Shown here: positions 33,675 to 42,750 of the stretch, in pieces
Position numbering within the stretch: position 1 is the first letter of the stretch
How the letters are laid out: each line of letters starts with the position of its first letter
Assembly: GCF_900129885.1 (NCBI RefSeq)
Contig: NZ_FQXE01000010.1
Coordinates: 1-64,000, forward strand
Direction: 5' to 3'
DNA: 64,000 nt
DNA from: Pollutimonas bauzanensis
GTDB lineage: Bacteria > Pseudomonadota > Gammaproteobacteria > Burkholderiales > Burkholderiaceae_B
Notes under the pieces: generated by a model
The model's database searches: none
Told to the model about the DNA's origin: nothing
What the model saw: the letters and a program-made list of their open reading frames with translations, nothing else
Translations under genes and position numbers: made by a program

Positions 33675-34642
33675 GCGCCGCCCCGCGCCGGCGCCACAGG
33701 CGTCAATAATATGCCGTGCTCGAAGAACGACACGACGTTGTCGAAGACCAGCTGCGTCATGCCGGCGCGCGTCTCGCGGGTGGCGCTGCCGACATGCGGC
33801 ATGAGCGCGACCTGGTCCATATTCTTGAAAGCCTCCGGCACCGCGGGCTCGTGTTCCAGCACATCGAGCCCGGCGCCGCCCAGCTCCCCGGCGCGCAACG
33901 CGGCCTCCAGCGCGGCCTCATCGACCACGGTTCCGCGGGCGATGTTGACGAGGATGCCGCGCGGACCCAGGGCGCGCAAGACATCGGCATCGACCAGATG
34001 GCGCGTGGCCGCGCCCCCGGGGCAGGCCACCACGAGGAAGTCCGCCCACTGCGCCAGCTCCGCCAATGACGCGACATAGCGGTAGGGCGAGTCGGGGCGG
34101 GCATGCCGGTTGTTGTAGCCGATTTCCATATCGAAGCCCGCGCCGCGCCTGGCGATCGCCGCGCCGATGCGCCCCATGCCGAGTATGCCCAGCTTCTTGC
34201 CCGACACCCGGGTGGACAGCGGGAACGCGCCGATGCTGCGCCATTGCCCTTCTTTGACATACCGGTCGCCGACCGCGGTTTGCCGCGCCACGGCAAGCAG
34301 CAGGGCCCAGGCCAGGTCCGCCACGCAATCATCCAGCACGTCGGGCGTATTGCTGATCAGCACCCCGCGCTGCGCGGCGGCGTCCACGTCCAGGGTCTCG
34401 TAGCCGACGCCCCAGCTGCAAGCCGCCTGCAACGCGGGCATTAGTTCGATCTGGCGGCGCGACAGGCCGGCGCGCACCGACGTCACGGCGACGCGGCTCG
34501 CCCCCGCATGTTGCGCCAAGGCCTCCAGCGGCTCCGCGCACTGCCAAAGCGGCAGCACGCGAAAGCGCGCCGCCAGCCGCGCATCGAAGTCCTCGCCCAG
34601 CGTGGCGACCTGCACGACCTCATAGGCGCCGGCGCCGCTCAT
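33671..34642 (-). CDS. D-isomer-specific 2-hydroxyacid dehydrogenase
   Basis: 323 residues from the ATG at 34642. The open frame extends further upstream, but that sequence is the out-of-frame RraA gene. Cofactor motif LGILGMGRIGAAIARR, then NIARGTVVDEAAL (catalytic Arg region), GLDVLEHEPAVPEAF (Glu region) and ALMPHVGSATRETR (catalytic His) are in the usual order. Reversibly interconverts a 2-keto acid and a D-2-hydroxy acid with NAD(P)H; glyoxylate/hydroxypyruvate reductase-type members are close. Overlaps both neighbours by 4 bp, implying tight coupling with RraA and the FAD oxidase. Confidence 0.92.
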   Translation of the reverse strand: MSGAGAYEVVQVATLGEDFDARLAARFRVLPLWQCAEPLEALAQHAGASRVAVTSVRAGLSRRQIELMPALQAACSWGVGYETLDVDAAAQRGVLISNTPDVLDDCVADLAWALLLAVARQTAVGDRYVKEGQWRSIGAFPLSTRVSGKKLGILGMGRIGAAIARRGAGFDMEIGYNNRHARPDSPYRYVASLAELAQWADFLVVACPGGAATRHLVDADVLRALGPRGILVNIARGTVVDEAALEAALRAGELGGAGLDVLEHEPAVPEAFKNMDQVALMPHVGSATRETRAGMTQLVFDNVVSFFEHGILLTPVAPARGGA

Positions 34643-35307
34643 TGCGCTTTGGCCGGGATATAGTTGGCGGCGGCCGCCGCATCGGCGAATGACAAGCCGC
34701 CGCGTATGCCCTGCTCCACCTGCTCGTCCACTTCCAGCGCATGCTCGGCCGCTTCGAGCACTTGCGCCAGGCGCGCGCGCGGAACGACCACCATGCCGGT
34801 GTCGTCGCCGACCACCAGGTCTCCTTGCGCGACCGCAATGCCGCCTATCGTGACCGGGCCGCCCATTTCCTGCAGCTTGAGCCGGGTCTTGCCGGTCAAC
34901 GGCGTCACGTAGCGGCTGGCCAGCCAGAGGCCGGTGGCCTGGATTTCGTCGACATCGCGGCAGGCGCCGTCTATCACCACCGCCGTCGCCTCGCGCCGGG
35001 AGGCCGCCAGCGAGGCTATCCCGCCAAAAGTCGAGATGGCCGCGCCGCCGGCGTCGACCATCAATACCTTGCCCGGCCCGGTGGCCGCGACCAGCCGCCC
35101 CACGGCAAAATCGGAACGATCGAAGTCGCCCAGCTTGCCCCATACGTGGCGCGCGGTGACGGCAAAGCCGGCGATGCGGCCCGCGCCGCCGCGCCGCGGC
35201 ACGCCCTGCACCACGCCCTGGATGCCCAGCGCATCCAGGGCGTCCGACCATGTGCTGGAGGCAATAGCGGCGCAGCGTGCCAAAAGGTCTTGGTGGTCTT
35301 CACTCAT
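34639..35307 (-). CDS. RraA-family protein (HMG/CHA aldolase-like)
   Basis: 222 residues from the ATG at 35307 (AGGAGCTCGAT upstream); a start at 35370 would lack such a site. Family features are STWSDALDALGIQGVV, MVDAGGAAISTFGGIASLAA and the active-site VIDGACRDVDEI with the conserved Arg-Asp pair, then VTIGGIAVAQGDLVVGDDTG. Many proteins of this family outside Escherichia are metal-dependent 4-hydroxy-4-methyl-2-oxoglutarate-type aldolases or oxaloacetate decarboxylases rather than RNase E regulators. The catabolic operon setting favours an aldolase or decarboxylase. Confidence 0.88.
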   Translation of the reverse strand: MSEDHQDLLARCAAIASSTWSDALDALGIQGVVQGVPRRGGAGRIAGFAVTARHVWGKLGDFDRSDFAVGRLVAATGPGKVLMVDAGGAAISTFGGIASLAASRREATAVVIDGACRDVDEIQATGLWLASRYVTPLTGKTRLKLQEMGGPVTIGGIAVAQGDLVVGDDTGMVVVPRARLAQVLEAAEHALEVDEQVEQGIRGGLSFADAAAAANYIPAKAQ

Positions 35308-35366
35308 ATCGAGCTCCTGAACAAATTGAATATCGATGGCTGATGGCCGTTGGATGGAGTCCGGCG

Positions 35367-36335
35367 TCAATCGACGCTGGCGCCGGAGATTTTCACGGCT
35401 TCGGCCCAGTTCCTGGCCTCTTTGTCGATGAAGGCCTGGAACTCCTCGGGCGAGCTATTATTGACTTCCCCGCCCATGGCGACAAGCCGCTCGGTCATTT
35501 CAGGGGTGGCGACTATTTTCGCGACGTCCTGATAGATTTTCTGGCGCAGCTCCTGAGGCATGCTGGCCGGCCCGAACAGGCCGAACCAGGTGGCGGCCTC
35601 GAAGCCCGGCATGCCGGCCTCGGCGAATGTCGGCACATCGGCTATGGCCTTGACCCGCGTGGCGTGCGCCAAGGCTATGGGCCTGAGCTTGCCGGCCTGG
35701 ATGTTGGACACGGCGGCCGACAAGGTGACAAAGGCGAGCTGCACCTGCCCGCCTATCAGATCGGTGATCATGGGAGCGTCGCCGCGATAGGGGATGTGGA
35801 CCAGCTCCAGGCCTTGCTTGGACTTGAACAATTCGCCGGTCAGATGCTGCGGCGTGCCGTTGCCCGTCGACGCTATGGTCATGCCCTCCTTGGATTTCTT
35901 TATGTCGCCGATCAAGTCCGGCAGGGTCTTCGCCGGCAAGGACGGCGTGGTGACCAATACCAGCGGGATGGTCGATACCAGCGTGATGGGCGCAAAGTCC
36001 TTGAGCGGATCGTACTTGAGGTTCTTGTAGAGGCTGGCGCTGATGGTGTGGGCCGCCGTCGTCATATACAAAGTATATCCATCGCCCGCCGCGCGGCTCA
36101 AGGCCTCGGCGGCCACCGTGGTGCCTGCGCCTGGCTGGTTGCGTATCACCACGGGCTGCTTCCATACTGCCGGCAGTTTTTCGGCGACCAGCCTGGCGAT
36201 GACATCCGTAGCCCCGCCCGCGGGATAGGGCACGACTATCGTCACCGGCCTGTCGGGAAATGCGGCATGGGCCGCGCCGCCCGCCGCCATGCAGCCGGCC
36301 AGGGCGATACCTGCAATATGCTTGATCAGTTTCAT
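35367..36335 (-). CDS. Bug/TctC-family periplasmic receptor
   Basis: 322 residues. Signal peptide MKLIKHIAGIALAGCMAAGGAAHA, then FPDRPVTIVVPYPAGGATDVIARLVAEKL, typical of Bug receptors. Good GGAGA ribosome site. One of two adjacent Bug receptors in this operon, here 59 bp upstream of the RraA gene. The ligand is probably a small carboxylate that enters the operon pathway; no membrane subunits are nearby. Confidence 0.93.
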   Translation of the reverse strand: MKLIKHIAGIALAGCMAAGGAAHAAFPDRPVTIVVPYPAGGATDVIARLVAEKLPAVWKQPVVIRNQPGAGTTVAAEALSRAAGDGYTLYMTTAAHTISASLYKNLKYDPLKDFAPITLVSTIPLVLVTTPSLPAKTLPDLIGDIKKSKEGMTIASTGNGTPQHLTGELFKSKQGLELVHIPYRGDAPMITDLIGGQVQLAFVTLSAAVSNIQAGKLRPIALAHATRVKAIADVPTFAEAGMPGFEAATWFGLFGPASMPQELRQKIYQDVAKIVATPEMTERLVAMGGEVNNSSPEEFQAFIDKEARNWAEAVKISGASVD

Positions 36336-36420
36336 TGAAGTCTCCGTTTCATGTGCGCCGCGATGATCGCAGCAGAGGTTGCACGCCCGGCAGGGCGTGG
36401 ATGCGCGAGCGATCCCTCGA

Positions 36421-37380
36421 TCACTCGACCCACTTTTGTTTTGCCCACAACGCGCGAAACTGCGTGTCGGCTTCTTTCAGCCGGGCTTGCCATTGATCGC
36501 CCGGCAAATAATCCATTTCGGTGAACTGCTGCTTCATGCTGCCCTGGAATTCCGGGTTCTTGGCGACGCGGTCTAGCGCCTGCATCAGCTTCTTTGCCAC
36601 TTCGGGCGGCAGATTCCTGGGCGCGACCACTCCGCGCTCCGAGGCGAACACCAGGTCGACGCCCTGCTCTTTGAAGGTCGGAACGTCGGGCGCCAGTTCG
36701 GAGCGCTTTTCGCTGGCCTGCCCGAGGATGCGCAAGGTCTTGCCGTTGTATGGCATGGCTTCGCCCAGGTTCATGCCGCCTATCACCGCATGGCCGCCCA
36801 TGACCGCGTTGCGCAAGGGGCCGGCGCCGTTGAACGGCACGTGGTTCAGATCCACCTGGGTCAACTGCTCGAACAGCACCATGGCCAGATGGTCATCGGT
36901 GCCGACGCCGGTGGAGCCATAGCTGATGGCCCCGGGCCTGGCCCTGGCGTCCGCTATCAGGTCATCGAGGGTCTTGTAGGGCGCGTCCAGGCTTACGCTG
37001 AACGCGCTCGGATCCCGCACCAGCGTGGCCAGGTAGGTAAAGTCCTGGGCGGTAAAGCCCGACTGGCGCTCGATCGGCAGGGTCAGCAGGCCGGGCATAT
37101 TGGTCATGCCCAGCGTATAGCCGTCGGGCTTGGCGCGCGCGACCTGGCTCAGGCCGATCGCGCCCGACGCGCCCGGCTTGTTGATCACCAGGATGGAGCC
37201 GCCCAGCTCCTTTTCCAGATAAGAGGCAAGAGTGCGGGCCGTGATATCCGTGCCCCCGCCCGGCGCGAACCCCACCACCAGTTCGATAGGGCGATCCGGC
37301 CACGCGAACGCCGCGGCCGCCGACAAGGCCAAGGCCGCGCCCACGGCGGCCTTGGCAAGCAAAGGTTTGAATCCTGACAT
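36421..37380 (-). CDS. Bug/TctC-family periplasmic receptor
   Basis: 319 residues. Signal peptide (MSGFKPLLAKAAVGAALALSAAAAFA) precedes WPDRPIELVVGFAPGGGTDITARTLASYL. The sequence differs clearly from the adjacent receptor (for example GFAPGGGTDIT against PYPAGGATDVI), so this is an old or independently acquired pair, not a recent duplication. Same operon and direction. Confidence 0.93.
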   Translation of the reverse strand: MSGFKPLLAKAAVGAALALSAAAAFAWPDRPIELVVGFAPGGGTDITARTLASYLEKELGGSILVINKPGASGAIGLSQVARAKPDGYTLGMTNMPGLLTLPIERQSGFTAQDFTYLATLVRDPSAFSVSLDAPYKTLDDLIADARARPGAISYGSTGVGTDDHLAMVLFEQLTQVDLNHVPFNGAGPLRNAVMGGHAVIGGMNLGEAMPYNGKTLRILGQASEKRSELAPDVPTFKEQGVDLVFASERGVVAPRNLPPEVAKKLMQALDRVAKNPEFQGSMKQQFTEMDYLPGDQWQARLKEADTQFRALWAKQKWVE

Positions 37381-37465
37381 TGATGATCTCCTCGACCGGA
37401 TTTCTAATAATCGACGGCGGCGACATGCGCGCGCCGTTGCGTTGCGTTGCGCTCCACTACAGGAG

Positions 37466-38488
37466 CTAGCCGGCTTCCTGCGCTTCGCGCCATGCCAGCA
37501 GCCGCTCGACGCCTTCTTTCATGCGCACTTCGGGCTGCCAGCCTATCTCGCGGCCGGCAAGCTCGTGGGGGATATGGAAAGCGCCGCCGGAAGTCAGGCG
37601 CACGGTGTCGGGCGGGTCGGGCTTGACTTCAGGCTGCAGGTCGCTCTTGCAGTAATCCAGCACCAGCTTGACCAGCTCGCCCGTGGTGATGGGCTCCGGC
37701 CCCGATACATTCACCGCGATATCGGTCGCCGTGCTGCCCAGGGCCGCGACGTTGGCGCGCGCCACATCGGAAACGTGCACGAAGTGCTTGGTGTCTTTGC
37801 CATCGCCCGGCAGCAAAGGCCGTTCGCCCTTCTTCACGCGGTCATAGGTTTCCATGATGTAAAGGGAATTGGCCGCCCGGTAGTGCTGGCGTTCGCCATA
37901 CACCGTGGAATAGCGCAGCACGACATAATCGAGGCCATGTTTTTGATGATACTGGCGGCATAACTGCTCGCCCATGATCTTGGAGACGCCATACAGGATG
38001 GCGGCGGGCGGCGCTCCTTCGGAATGGAAAGGCCCGTTTTCCACCAGGGCGCCATGGATGCCGCTGCCGTAGCCATAGACGGCATTGGAGGACGCGAAAA
38101 CCACTTTCCCGACCTTGTTGACGCGGCATGCTTCCAGCATGTTCTGGGCGCCGCGGATATTCACATCCACCGCCTGCCAGGGCGTCTGGGCAAAGCCCAG
38201 CGTCATATAGGCGGCCAAGTGCACCACGCCGTCCACGTTCTCGGTGGCGGCCAGCAGATCGGGCAAACGCATCAGATCCGCGCGCAATACCTTGATCCTC
38301 GGGTTGCCCACCAGATGCGCGATGGCATCCATCGAGCCAAACGCGAAATTATCCAGCAAAATCACCTCGCGCGCGCCCGCCTCCAGCAGCAGGTCGGCCG
38401 TGTGCGATCCCACAAGGCTCGCGGCGCCCGCGATCAGGATGCGCGACTCGCCCAGGTTCAACGCCTTTCCTCGTTTCTTTTCCGTCAT
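37466..38488 (-). CDS. NAD-dependent epimerase/dehydratase (extended SDR)
   Basis: 340 residues. The Rossmann motif ILIAGAASLVGSHTADLL is a slightly unusual form of the GxxGxxG motif. DNFAFGS, VVHLAAYMTLGFAQTPW, FASSNAVYGYGSG (catalytic Ser) and LYGVSKIMGEQL (Tyr-x3-Lys) follow, with a substrate-binding C-terminal part. UDP-glucose 4-epimerase is the archetype, but in a catabolic operon a sugar-acid or polyol dehydrogenase role is plausible. GGAGC ribosome site precedes the ATG at 38488. It sits between the aldehyde dehydrogenase and the receptor pair. Confidence 0.87.
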   Translation of the reverse strand: MTEKKRGKALNLGESRILIAGAASLVGSHTADLLLEAGAREVILLDNFAFGSMDAIAHLVGNPRIKVLRADLMRLPDLLAATENVDGVVHLAAYMTLGFAQTPWQAVDVNIRGAQNMLEACRVNKVGKVVFASSNAVYGYGSGIHGALVENGPFHSEGAPPAAILYGVSKIMGEQLCRQYHQKHGLDYVVLRYSTVYGERQHYRAANSLYIMETYDRVKKGERPLLPGDGKDTKHFVHVSDVARANVAALGSTATDIAVNVSGPEPITTGELVKLVLDYCKSDLQPEVKPDPPDTVRLTSGGAFHIPHELAGREIGWQPEVRMKEGVERLLAWREAQEAG

Positions 38489-38506
38489 TCTTGATGCTCC
38501 AGATTT

Positions 38507-39979
38507 TTAAAGTCCCAATGGTTTTTCGTGCATGCCCCAGTAGAGGCTCTTCACCTGGCTGTACAGGCGCAAGCCGTGCAGGCCCTTCTCGCGTCCGATG
38601 CCGCTGTCCTTGAAGCCGCCGAAAGGGGTGGCGATATGCGATTGCTTATAGGTGTTGATCCAGACCGAGCCTGCCTCCAGCTCGCGGGCCACGCGCCATG
38701 CGCGCGCATAATCGCCCGTCCACATCCCGGCGGCCAGGCCGAACGGCGTATCGTTGCCTTGCTCGATCACGTCGGCTTCGTCCGCAAATGGCAGCGCCAC
38801 CAGGACCGGGCCGAAAATTTCTTCCTGGCACACGCGGGCCTTGTTGGACAAGCCGTCGATCACGGTAGGCATGTAGAAGCAGCCCTTGGCCAGATCCGGA
38901 TCGGCGGGCGGCTCGCCGCCGACACGGACCCTGCCGCCTTCCTTGCGGGCCAGGTCGACGTAGCCCGCGACCTTGTCGCGATGCGCGCGCGAGACCAGGG
39001 GCCCCACCTGTGTGGCCGGATTGTCGGGCATGCCGACGCGTATGGCCCGCGTGCGCTCGACCACTGCGTCGAGGAAGCGGTCGTAGATGCTTTTCTGGAC
39101 GAACAGGCGCGAACCCGCCACGCAGCTTTGTCCGGCGGAGCCGAAGATGCCCGAAATGACGCCCGCGACCGCCTTGTCGAAATCGGCGTCATCGAACACG
39201 ATATGCGGCGATTTGCCGCCCAGCTCCAGCCCGACCGGTATCAGGCGCTGGCCGGCGATCGCGCCGATGGCGCGGCCGGTTTCCGTTCCGCCGGTGAAGG
39301 ACACCATGCGCACGCCGGGATGCTTCACCAAAGCGGCGCCGACATCCTCGCCCAGGCCCGGCAATACCGTCAGCAGGCCCTGCGGCAGTCCGGCCTCGGC
39401 GCAGATGCGCGCCAGCTCGATCGCCAGTTGGGGAGTCTCTTCGGAAGGCTTGATCAATACCGCATTGCCCGCCGCCAGCGCCGGCGCGGCCTTTTGCGCC
39501 TCGTTCATGATGGGCGAATTCCACGGCGTGATGCAGGCGACCACGCCAAAAGGCTCGGCCAGCGCCAAGGAGAAGTACTCGCCGCGCGGCGAGGTCACTT
39601 CGTTCTGCCAGGTTTCGCAAACGGCGGCGTAATAGCGGAAATGCCCCGCCGCGCTGTCGACCATGTTCAGGCATTCTTTCAGGGGCTTGCCGCTGTCGGC
39701 CATTTGCAGGCGCGCAAGCGCGTCGCGCTCGGCCAGCAGCCGGCGGCCGATTTCGTACAGCGTCGCGGCGCGCTGGTCCGGGCGCAGTTTGCGCCAGGGC
39801 TTGTTGCGAAAGGCATCCCAGGCAACCGCGACGGCGTCGTTGACGTCCTCCGGAGTGGCTCGCGCCACCCGCCCCGCAATGCTGCCGTCGGCGGGATTGA
39901 TGGACGTGATGATGTGGCCGTCGTCGGCGCCCTGGCGCAAGGAATTGCCGACGAGAAAAGGCGTGACAGGAATATCCAT
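38507..39979 (-). CDS. aldehyde dehydrogenase
   Basis: 490 residues. NAD(P)-dependent oxidation of an aldehyde to the acid. Visible motifs are ACITPWNSPIMN, IKPSEETPQLAIEL, the FTGGTETGR cofactor loop, the catalytic Glu in LELGGKSPH and the catalytic Cys in GSAGQSCVAGSR, then EEIFGPVLVALPF. First gene of the seven-gene minus-strand operon and divergent from a LysR gene with palindromes between them. The substrate is unknown; betaine-aldehyde-like and hydroxy-aldehyde enzymes share these motifs. Confidence 0.95.
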   Translation of the reverse strand: MDIPVTPFLVGNSLRQGADDGHIITSINPADGSIAGRVARATPEDVNDAVAVAWDAFRNKPWRKLRPDQRAATLYEIGRRLLAERDALARLQMADSGKPLKECLNMVDSAAGHFRYYAAVCETWQNEVTSPRGEYFSLALAEPFGVVACITPWNSPIMNEAQKAAPALAAGNAVLIKPSEETPQLAIELARICAEAGLPQGLLTVLPGLGEDVGAALVKHPGVRMVSFTGGTETGRAIGAIAGQRLIPVGLELGGKSPHIVFDDADFDKAVAGVISGIFGSAGQSCVAGSRLFVQKSIYDRFLDAVVERTRAIRVGMPDNPATQVGPLVSRAHRDKVAGYVDLARKEGGRVRVGGEPPADPDLAKGCFYMPTVIDGLSNKARVCQEEIFGPVLVALPFADEADVIEQGNDTPFGLAAGMWTGDYARAWRVARELEAGSVWINTYKQSHIATPFGGFKDSGIGREKGLHGLRLYSQVKSLYWGMHEKPLGL

Positions 39980-40031
39980 AATGTCTCGAAGTCGAAGAAG
40001 CTAGCAAGAACGCTATCTTCCAGCACTCCAT

Positions 40032-40075
40032 TCATAGACACAAATAGATATTTTTCTATTATTATTAGTCTATGA
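40032..40075. promoter_or_regulatory. nested inverted repeats between the aldehyde dehydrogenase operon and lysR
   Basis: TCATAGAC (40032-40039) pairs perfectly with GTCTATGA (40068-40075), the latter covering the lysR start codon. Inside it AATAGA (40043-40048) pairs with TCTATT (40055-40060). The 92-bp divergent gap is strongly AT-rich. This is the expected place for LysR recognition and activation sites. Confidence 0.5.
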
Positions 40076-41001
40076 CTATAAATATAAAATATCGCTCGCT
40101 CAAGGCTCTGCTGCTGGCGGCGGAAACCGGTTCGTTCACCCACGCCGCGGATCGCCTGGGCGTGACGCAGCCCTCATTCACCTCGCTGATACAGGACCTG
40201 GAAGCCATCCTGGATGTCCGGCTGTTCGAGCGCACGACGCGCAGCATAGGCCTCACGGCCGCGGGGGCGGAATTCCTGGCCCGCATCCAGCGGCCGGTGG
40301 CCGACCTGGAAGAAGCTTATCGCAGCATGCTGGATCTGGCCGCCGTAAAGCGCGGCGCCATCGTGCTGGGCGCTCTGCCGTCCACCGCCCTCACCTTCAT
40401 CCCGGCCACGCTCGGGGCGCTCCAGCACAAGCATCCGGGGCTGCAGATACGGGTGGTCGAGGCGCACAACGATGAGCTCCTGACCATGCTGCGCACCAAT
40501 CAGATCGAATTCGCGCTGGCCACCCTGCTGGGCGCCGCCCCCGACCTGGACTTCAAGCCTTTGGTCGCCGACTCCTTCTTCGCGGTATACCGGTCCAAGC
40601 ATCCGGTCGCCGTCATGGAAAGCCTGCACTGGGACGAGCTGGTTCCGTTCGATCTGATACTCCTGTCCCAGGGCTCCAGCGCGCGCGCGCAATTCGACCG
40701 GGCCGTGGCCAACAGCGCGGCGCCGGCCGGCCTGCGCTACGACGTGACGCACATGACCACCGCCGTCCAGCTGGTGCGCCAAGGGCTGGGCGTGGCGCTG
40801 CTGCCGCGCCTGGCCCTGCCGGCGCTGCACCTGGAAGGCCTGCTCTACCGCCCTATCGACGACGACACCGCGCAGCGCACCATAGGCATACTGCAGCGCC
40901 GCGACCGCCATCCCTCGCCCGCCGCGCAGGCTTTCTGGAAGGAACTGGAGAAGGTCGCGCGCTACACGGAAAAGACATTGCCGCCCCTCGGGCGGCCCTA
41001 G
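40072..41001 (+). CDS. LysR-family transcriptional regulator
   Basis: 309 residues. The winged helix (YRSLKALLLAAETGSFTHAADRLGVTQPSFTSLIQDLE, LFERTTRSIGLTAAG) is followed by a LysR effector domain (GAIVLGALPSTALTFIPATL). Divergent from the aldehyde dehydrogenase operon, which it probably controls. Its stop codon shares the palindrome CTAG (40998-41001) with the stop codon of the convergent acyl-CoA synthetase gene. Confidence 0.93.
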   Translation: MTINIKYRSLKALLLAAETGSFTHAADRLGVTQPSFTSLIQDLEAILDVRLFERTTRSIGLTAAGAEFLARIQRPVADLEEAYRSMLDLAAVKRGAIVLGALPSTALTFIPATLGALQHKHPGLQIRVVEAHNDELLTMLRTNQIEFALATLLGAAPDLDFKPLVADSFFAVYRSKHPVAVMESLHWDELVPFDLILLSQGSSARAQFDRAVANSAAPAGLRYDVTHMTTAVQLVRQGLGVALLPRLALPALHLEGLLYRPIDDDTAQRTIGILQRRDRHPSPAAQAFWKELEKVARYTEKTLPPLGRP

Positions 41002-42659
41002 CCCAAACCCTGGGGCCTGCCCCCGGCCGCGCGCCACTGCGCCACGGCATCGCGCAGTTCGCGGCGGATGACCTTGCCCGTGGTCGTCATGGGCAATTCG
41101 TCGACGAAGAAAATTTCGCGCGGGTATTCATGCGCCGCCAGGCTTACCCTGACATGCTCCTGGATTTCCCGTTTCAGGGCATCGCTCGGGACTTGATCGT
41201 CCTGCAGCACCAGCACCGCCACCACGATCTCGGTCCGCTGCGCGTCGGGAGCGCCCACCACGGCGGCCATTTTCACCGCCGGATGGCGCAGGATATTGTC
41301 TTCGATCTCTCCCGGCCCGATGCGATAGCCCGCCGAGGTGATCACATCGTCGTCGCGCCCGACGAAGTGGATATAGCCCTCGGCGCCCATCGTGCCGACA
41401 TCGCCCGTCAGCAGCCAGTCGCCGGCGAATTTCGCCGCCGTGGCCTTGGGATTGTTCCAGTACTGCAGGAACATGACGGGGTCGGGGCGCAGCACCGCGA
41501 TATTGCCGGGAGAGCCCGGCGCCACCGGCTCGCCCGCGGCGTCGACAATGGCCAGGCGATGCCCCGGCACCGGGCGGCCGATGGCGCCGGGGCGGGCCGG
41601 CATGATGTCGGCGCACGACGAGACCGTCATATTGCATTCCGTCTGCCCGTAGAACTCGTTGATCGTCAGCCCGAAGGTGCGCCTGCCCCAGTCCAGCAAT
41701 TCGCCGCCCAGCGTTTCGCCGCCGCTGGCCACCGATCGAAGCCGGTAATTCCAGCGGCTTTCCGGACTGGCCACCGAGCGCATCATCTTCAGGGCCGTGG
41801 GCGGCAGGAAGGTGTTGCGTATGCCGAAGTCCTGCAGGAACTGGAAAGCGGCCTCGGGCGTGAATTTCTGGAAGCGGTGCGCCACGACGGCAATGCCGTG
41901 ATGCCAGGCGGGCAGCAATACATCGAACAGGCCGCCTATCCAGGCCCAGTCCGCCGGCGTCCATATCCGGTCGCCTTCCCGGGGGAAAAGGTTGTGCGAC
42001 ATCTCCACGCCCGGCAAATGGCCGAGCAGCACACGGTGCGCATGCAAAGCGCCCTTGGGCTGGCCGGTCGTGCCGGAGGTATAGATGATGACGGCGGGAT
42101 CGTCGGCGGCCGTGTCGGCGGCGGAAAAATCGCCGCCGCGGGCGGCCATTTCACGGTGCAGGTCCAATACGCCCGGCGCGGCGCCGTCTATGCTGAACAC
42201 CACGGCCAATGCCGGCAGGCGATCGCGTATCCCTGCCAGCTTGGCCGCCCCTTCGCCATTGGTGATGACCACCTTGGCGCCGCTGTCGGCAAGCCGGTAT
42301 TGCAGCGCTTCGGCGCCGAACAGCGAAAACAGCGGAATGGCGATGCATCCCGACTTGTAGCTGGCGATGTGCGCGATGGCCGTCGCCGGATCCTGCGGCA
42401 ACAGGATTCCTATCCTGTCGCCCGGCTCCACTCCCCGGCCGGCCAGCAGATTGGCAAGCCGGTTCGATGCTTCATGCATCTGGCCGAAGCTGTAATTGCG
42501 GGCCTCCCCATCCTGGTTCACATGGATCAGCGCCAGGCGCCCGGGCTCCCGCTCGGCCCATTTGGCGCAGGCGTCGACGCCGATGTTGTAGCGCGGCGGG
42601 ATAGACCACGCGAAGCGCTCGCGTATGTCTTCATAACTTGCTGGTGCTGTCGGCAACAT
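40998..42659 (-). CDS. AMP-binding acyl-CoA synthetase
   Basis: 553 residues. Adenylation motif IIYTSGTTGQPKGALHAH, INEFYGQTECNM, the GYRIGPGEIEDNI hinge region and the catalytic lysine in MTTTGKVIRREL are present. It activates a carboxylic acid to acyl-AMP and then acyl-CoA. Similar to medium-chain (ACSM-like) and benzoate/acyl-CoA ligases. It follows livF by 91 bp in the same direction, so it is probably the last gene of the Liv operon and activates the imported acid. Confidence 0.92.
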   Translation of the reverse strand: MLPTAPASYEDIRERFAWSIPPRYNIGVDACAKWAEREPGRLALIHVNQDGEARNYSFGQMHEASNRLANLLAGRGVEPGDRIGILLPQDPATAIAHIASYKSGCIAIPLFSLFGAEALQYRLADSGAKVVITNGEGAAKLAGIRDRLPALAVVFSIDGAAPGVLDLHREMAARGGDFSAADTAADDPAVIIYTSGTTGQPKGALHAHRVLLGHLPGVEMSHNLFPREGDRIWTPADWAWIGGLFDVLLPAWHHGIAVVAHRFQKFTPEAAFQFLQDFGIRNTFLPPTALKMMRSVASPESRWNYRLRSVASGGETLGGELLDWGRRTFGLTINEFYGQTECNMTVSSCADIMPARPGAIGRPVPGHRLAIVDAAGEPVAPGSPGNIAVLRPDPVMFLQYWNNPKATAAKFAGDWLLTGDVGTMGAEGYIHFVGRDDDVITSAGYRIGPGEIEDNILRHPAVKMAAVVGAPDAQRTEIVVAVLVLQDDQVPSDALKREIQEHVRVSLAAHEYPREIFFVDELPMTTTGKVIRRELRDAVAQWRAAGGRPQGLG

Positions 42660-42750
42660 GGCGCTTCCCCGGACTGGTCTGTGGGTTGATGAAATGTCTT
42701 GAACTATGCATATCCGCCTACTTTAGCAGCAGGCGTAATTATGCATGCAT

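Noticed and set aside
33671-35251. Fusion of the 2-hydroxyacid dehydrogenase with an N-terminal domain
   Set aside because: The upstream in-frame extension is the RraA gene read out of frame; the two genes overlap by 4 bp in different frames.
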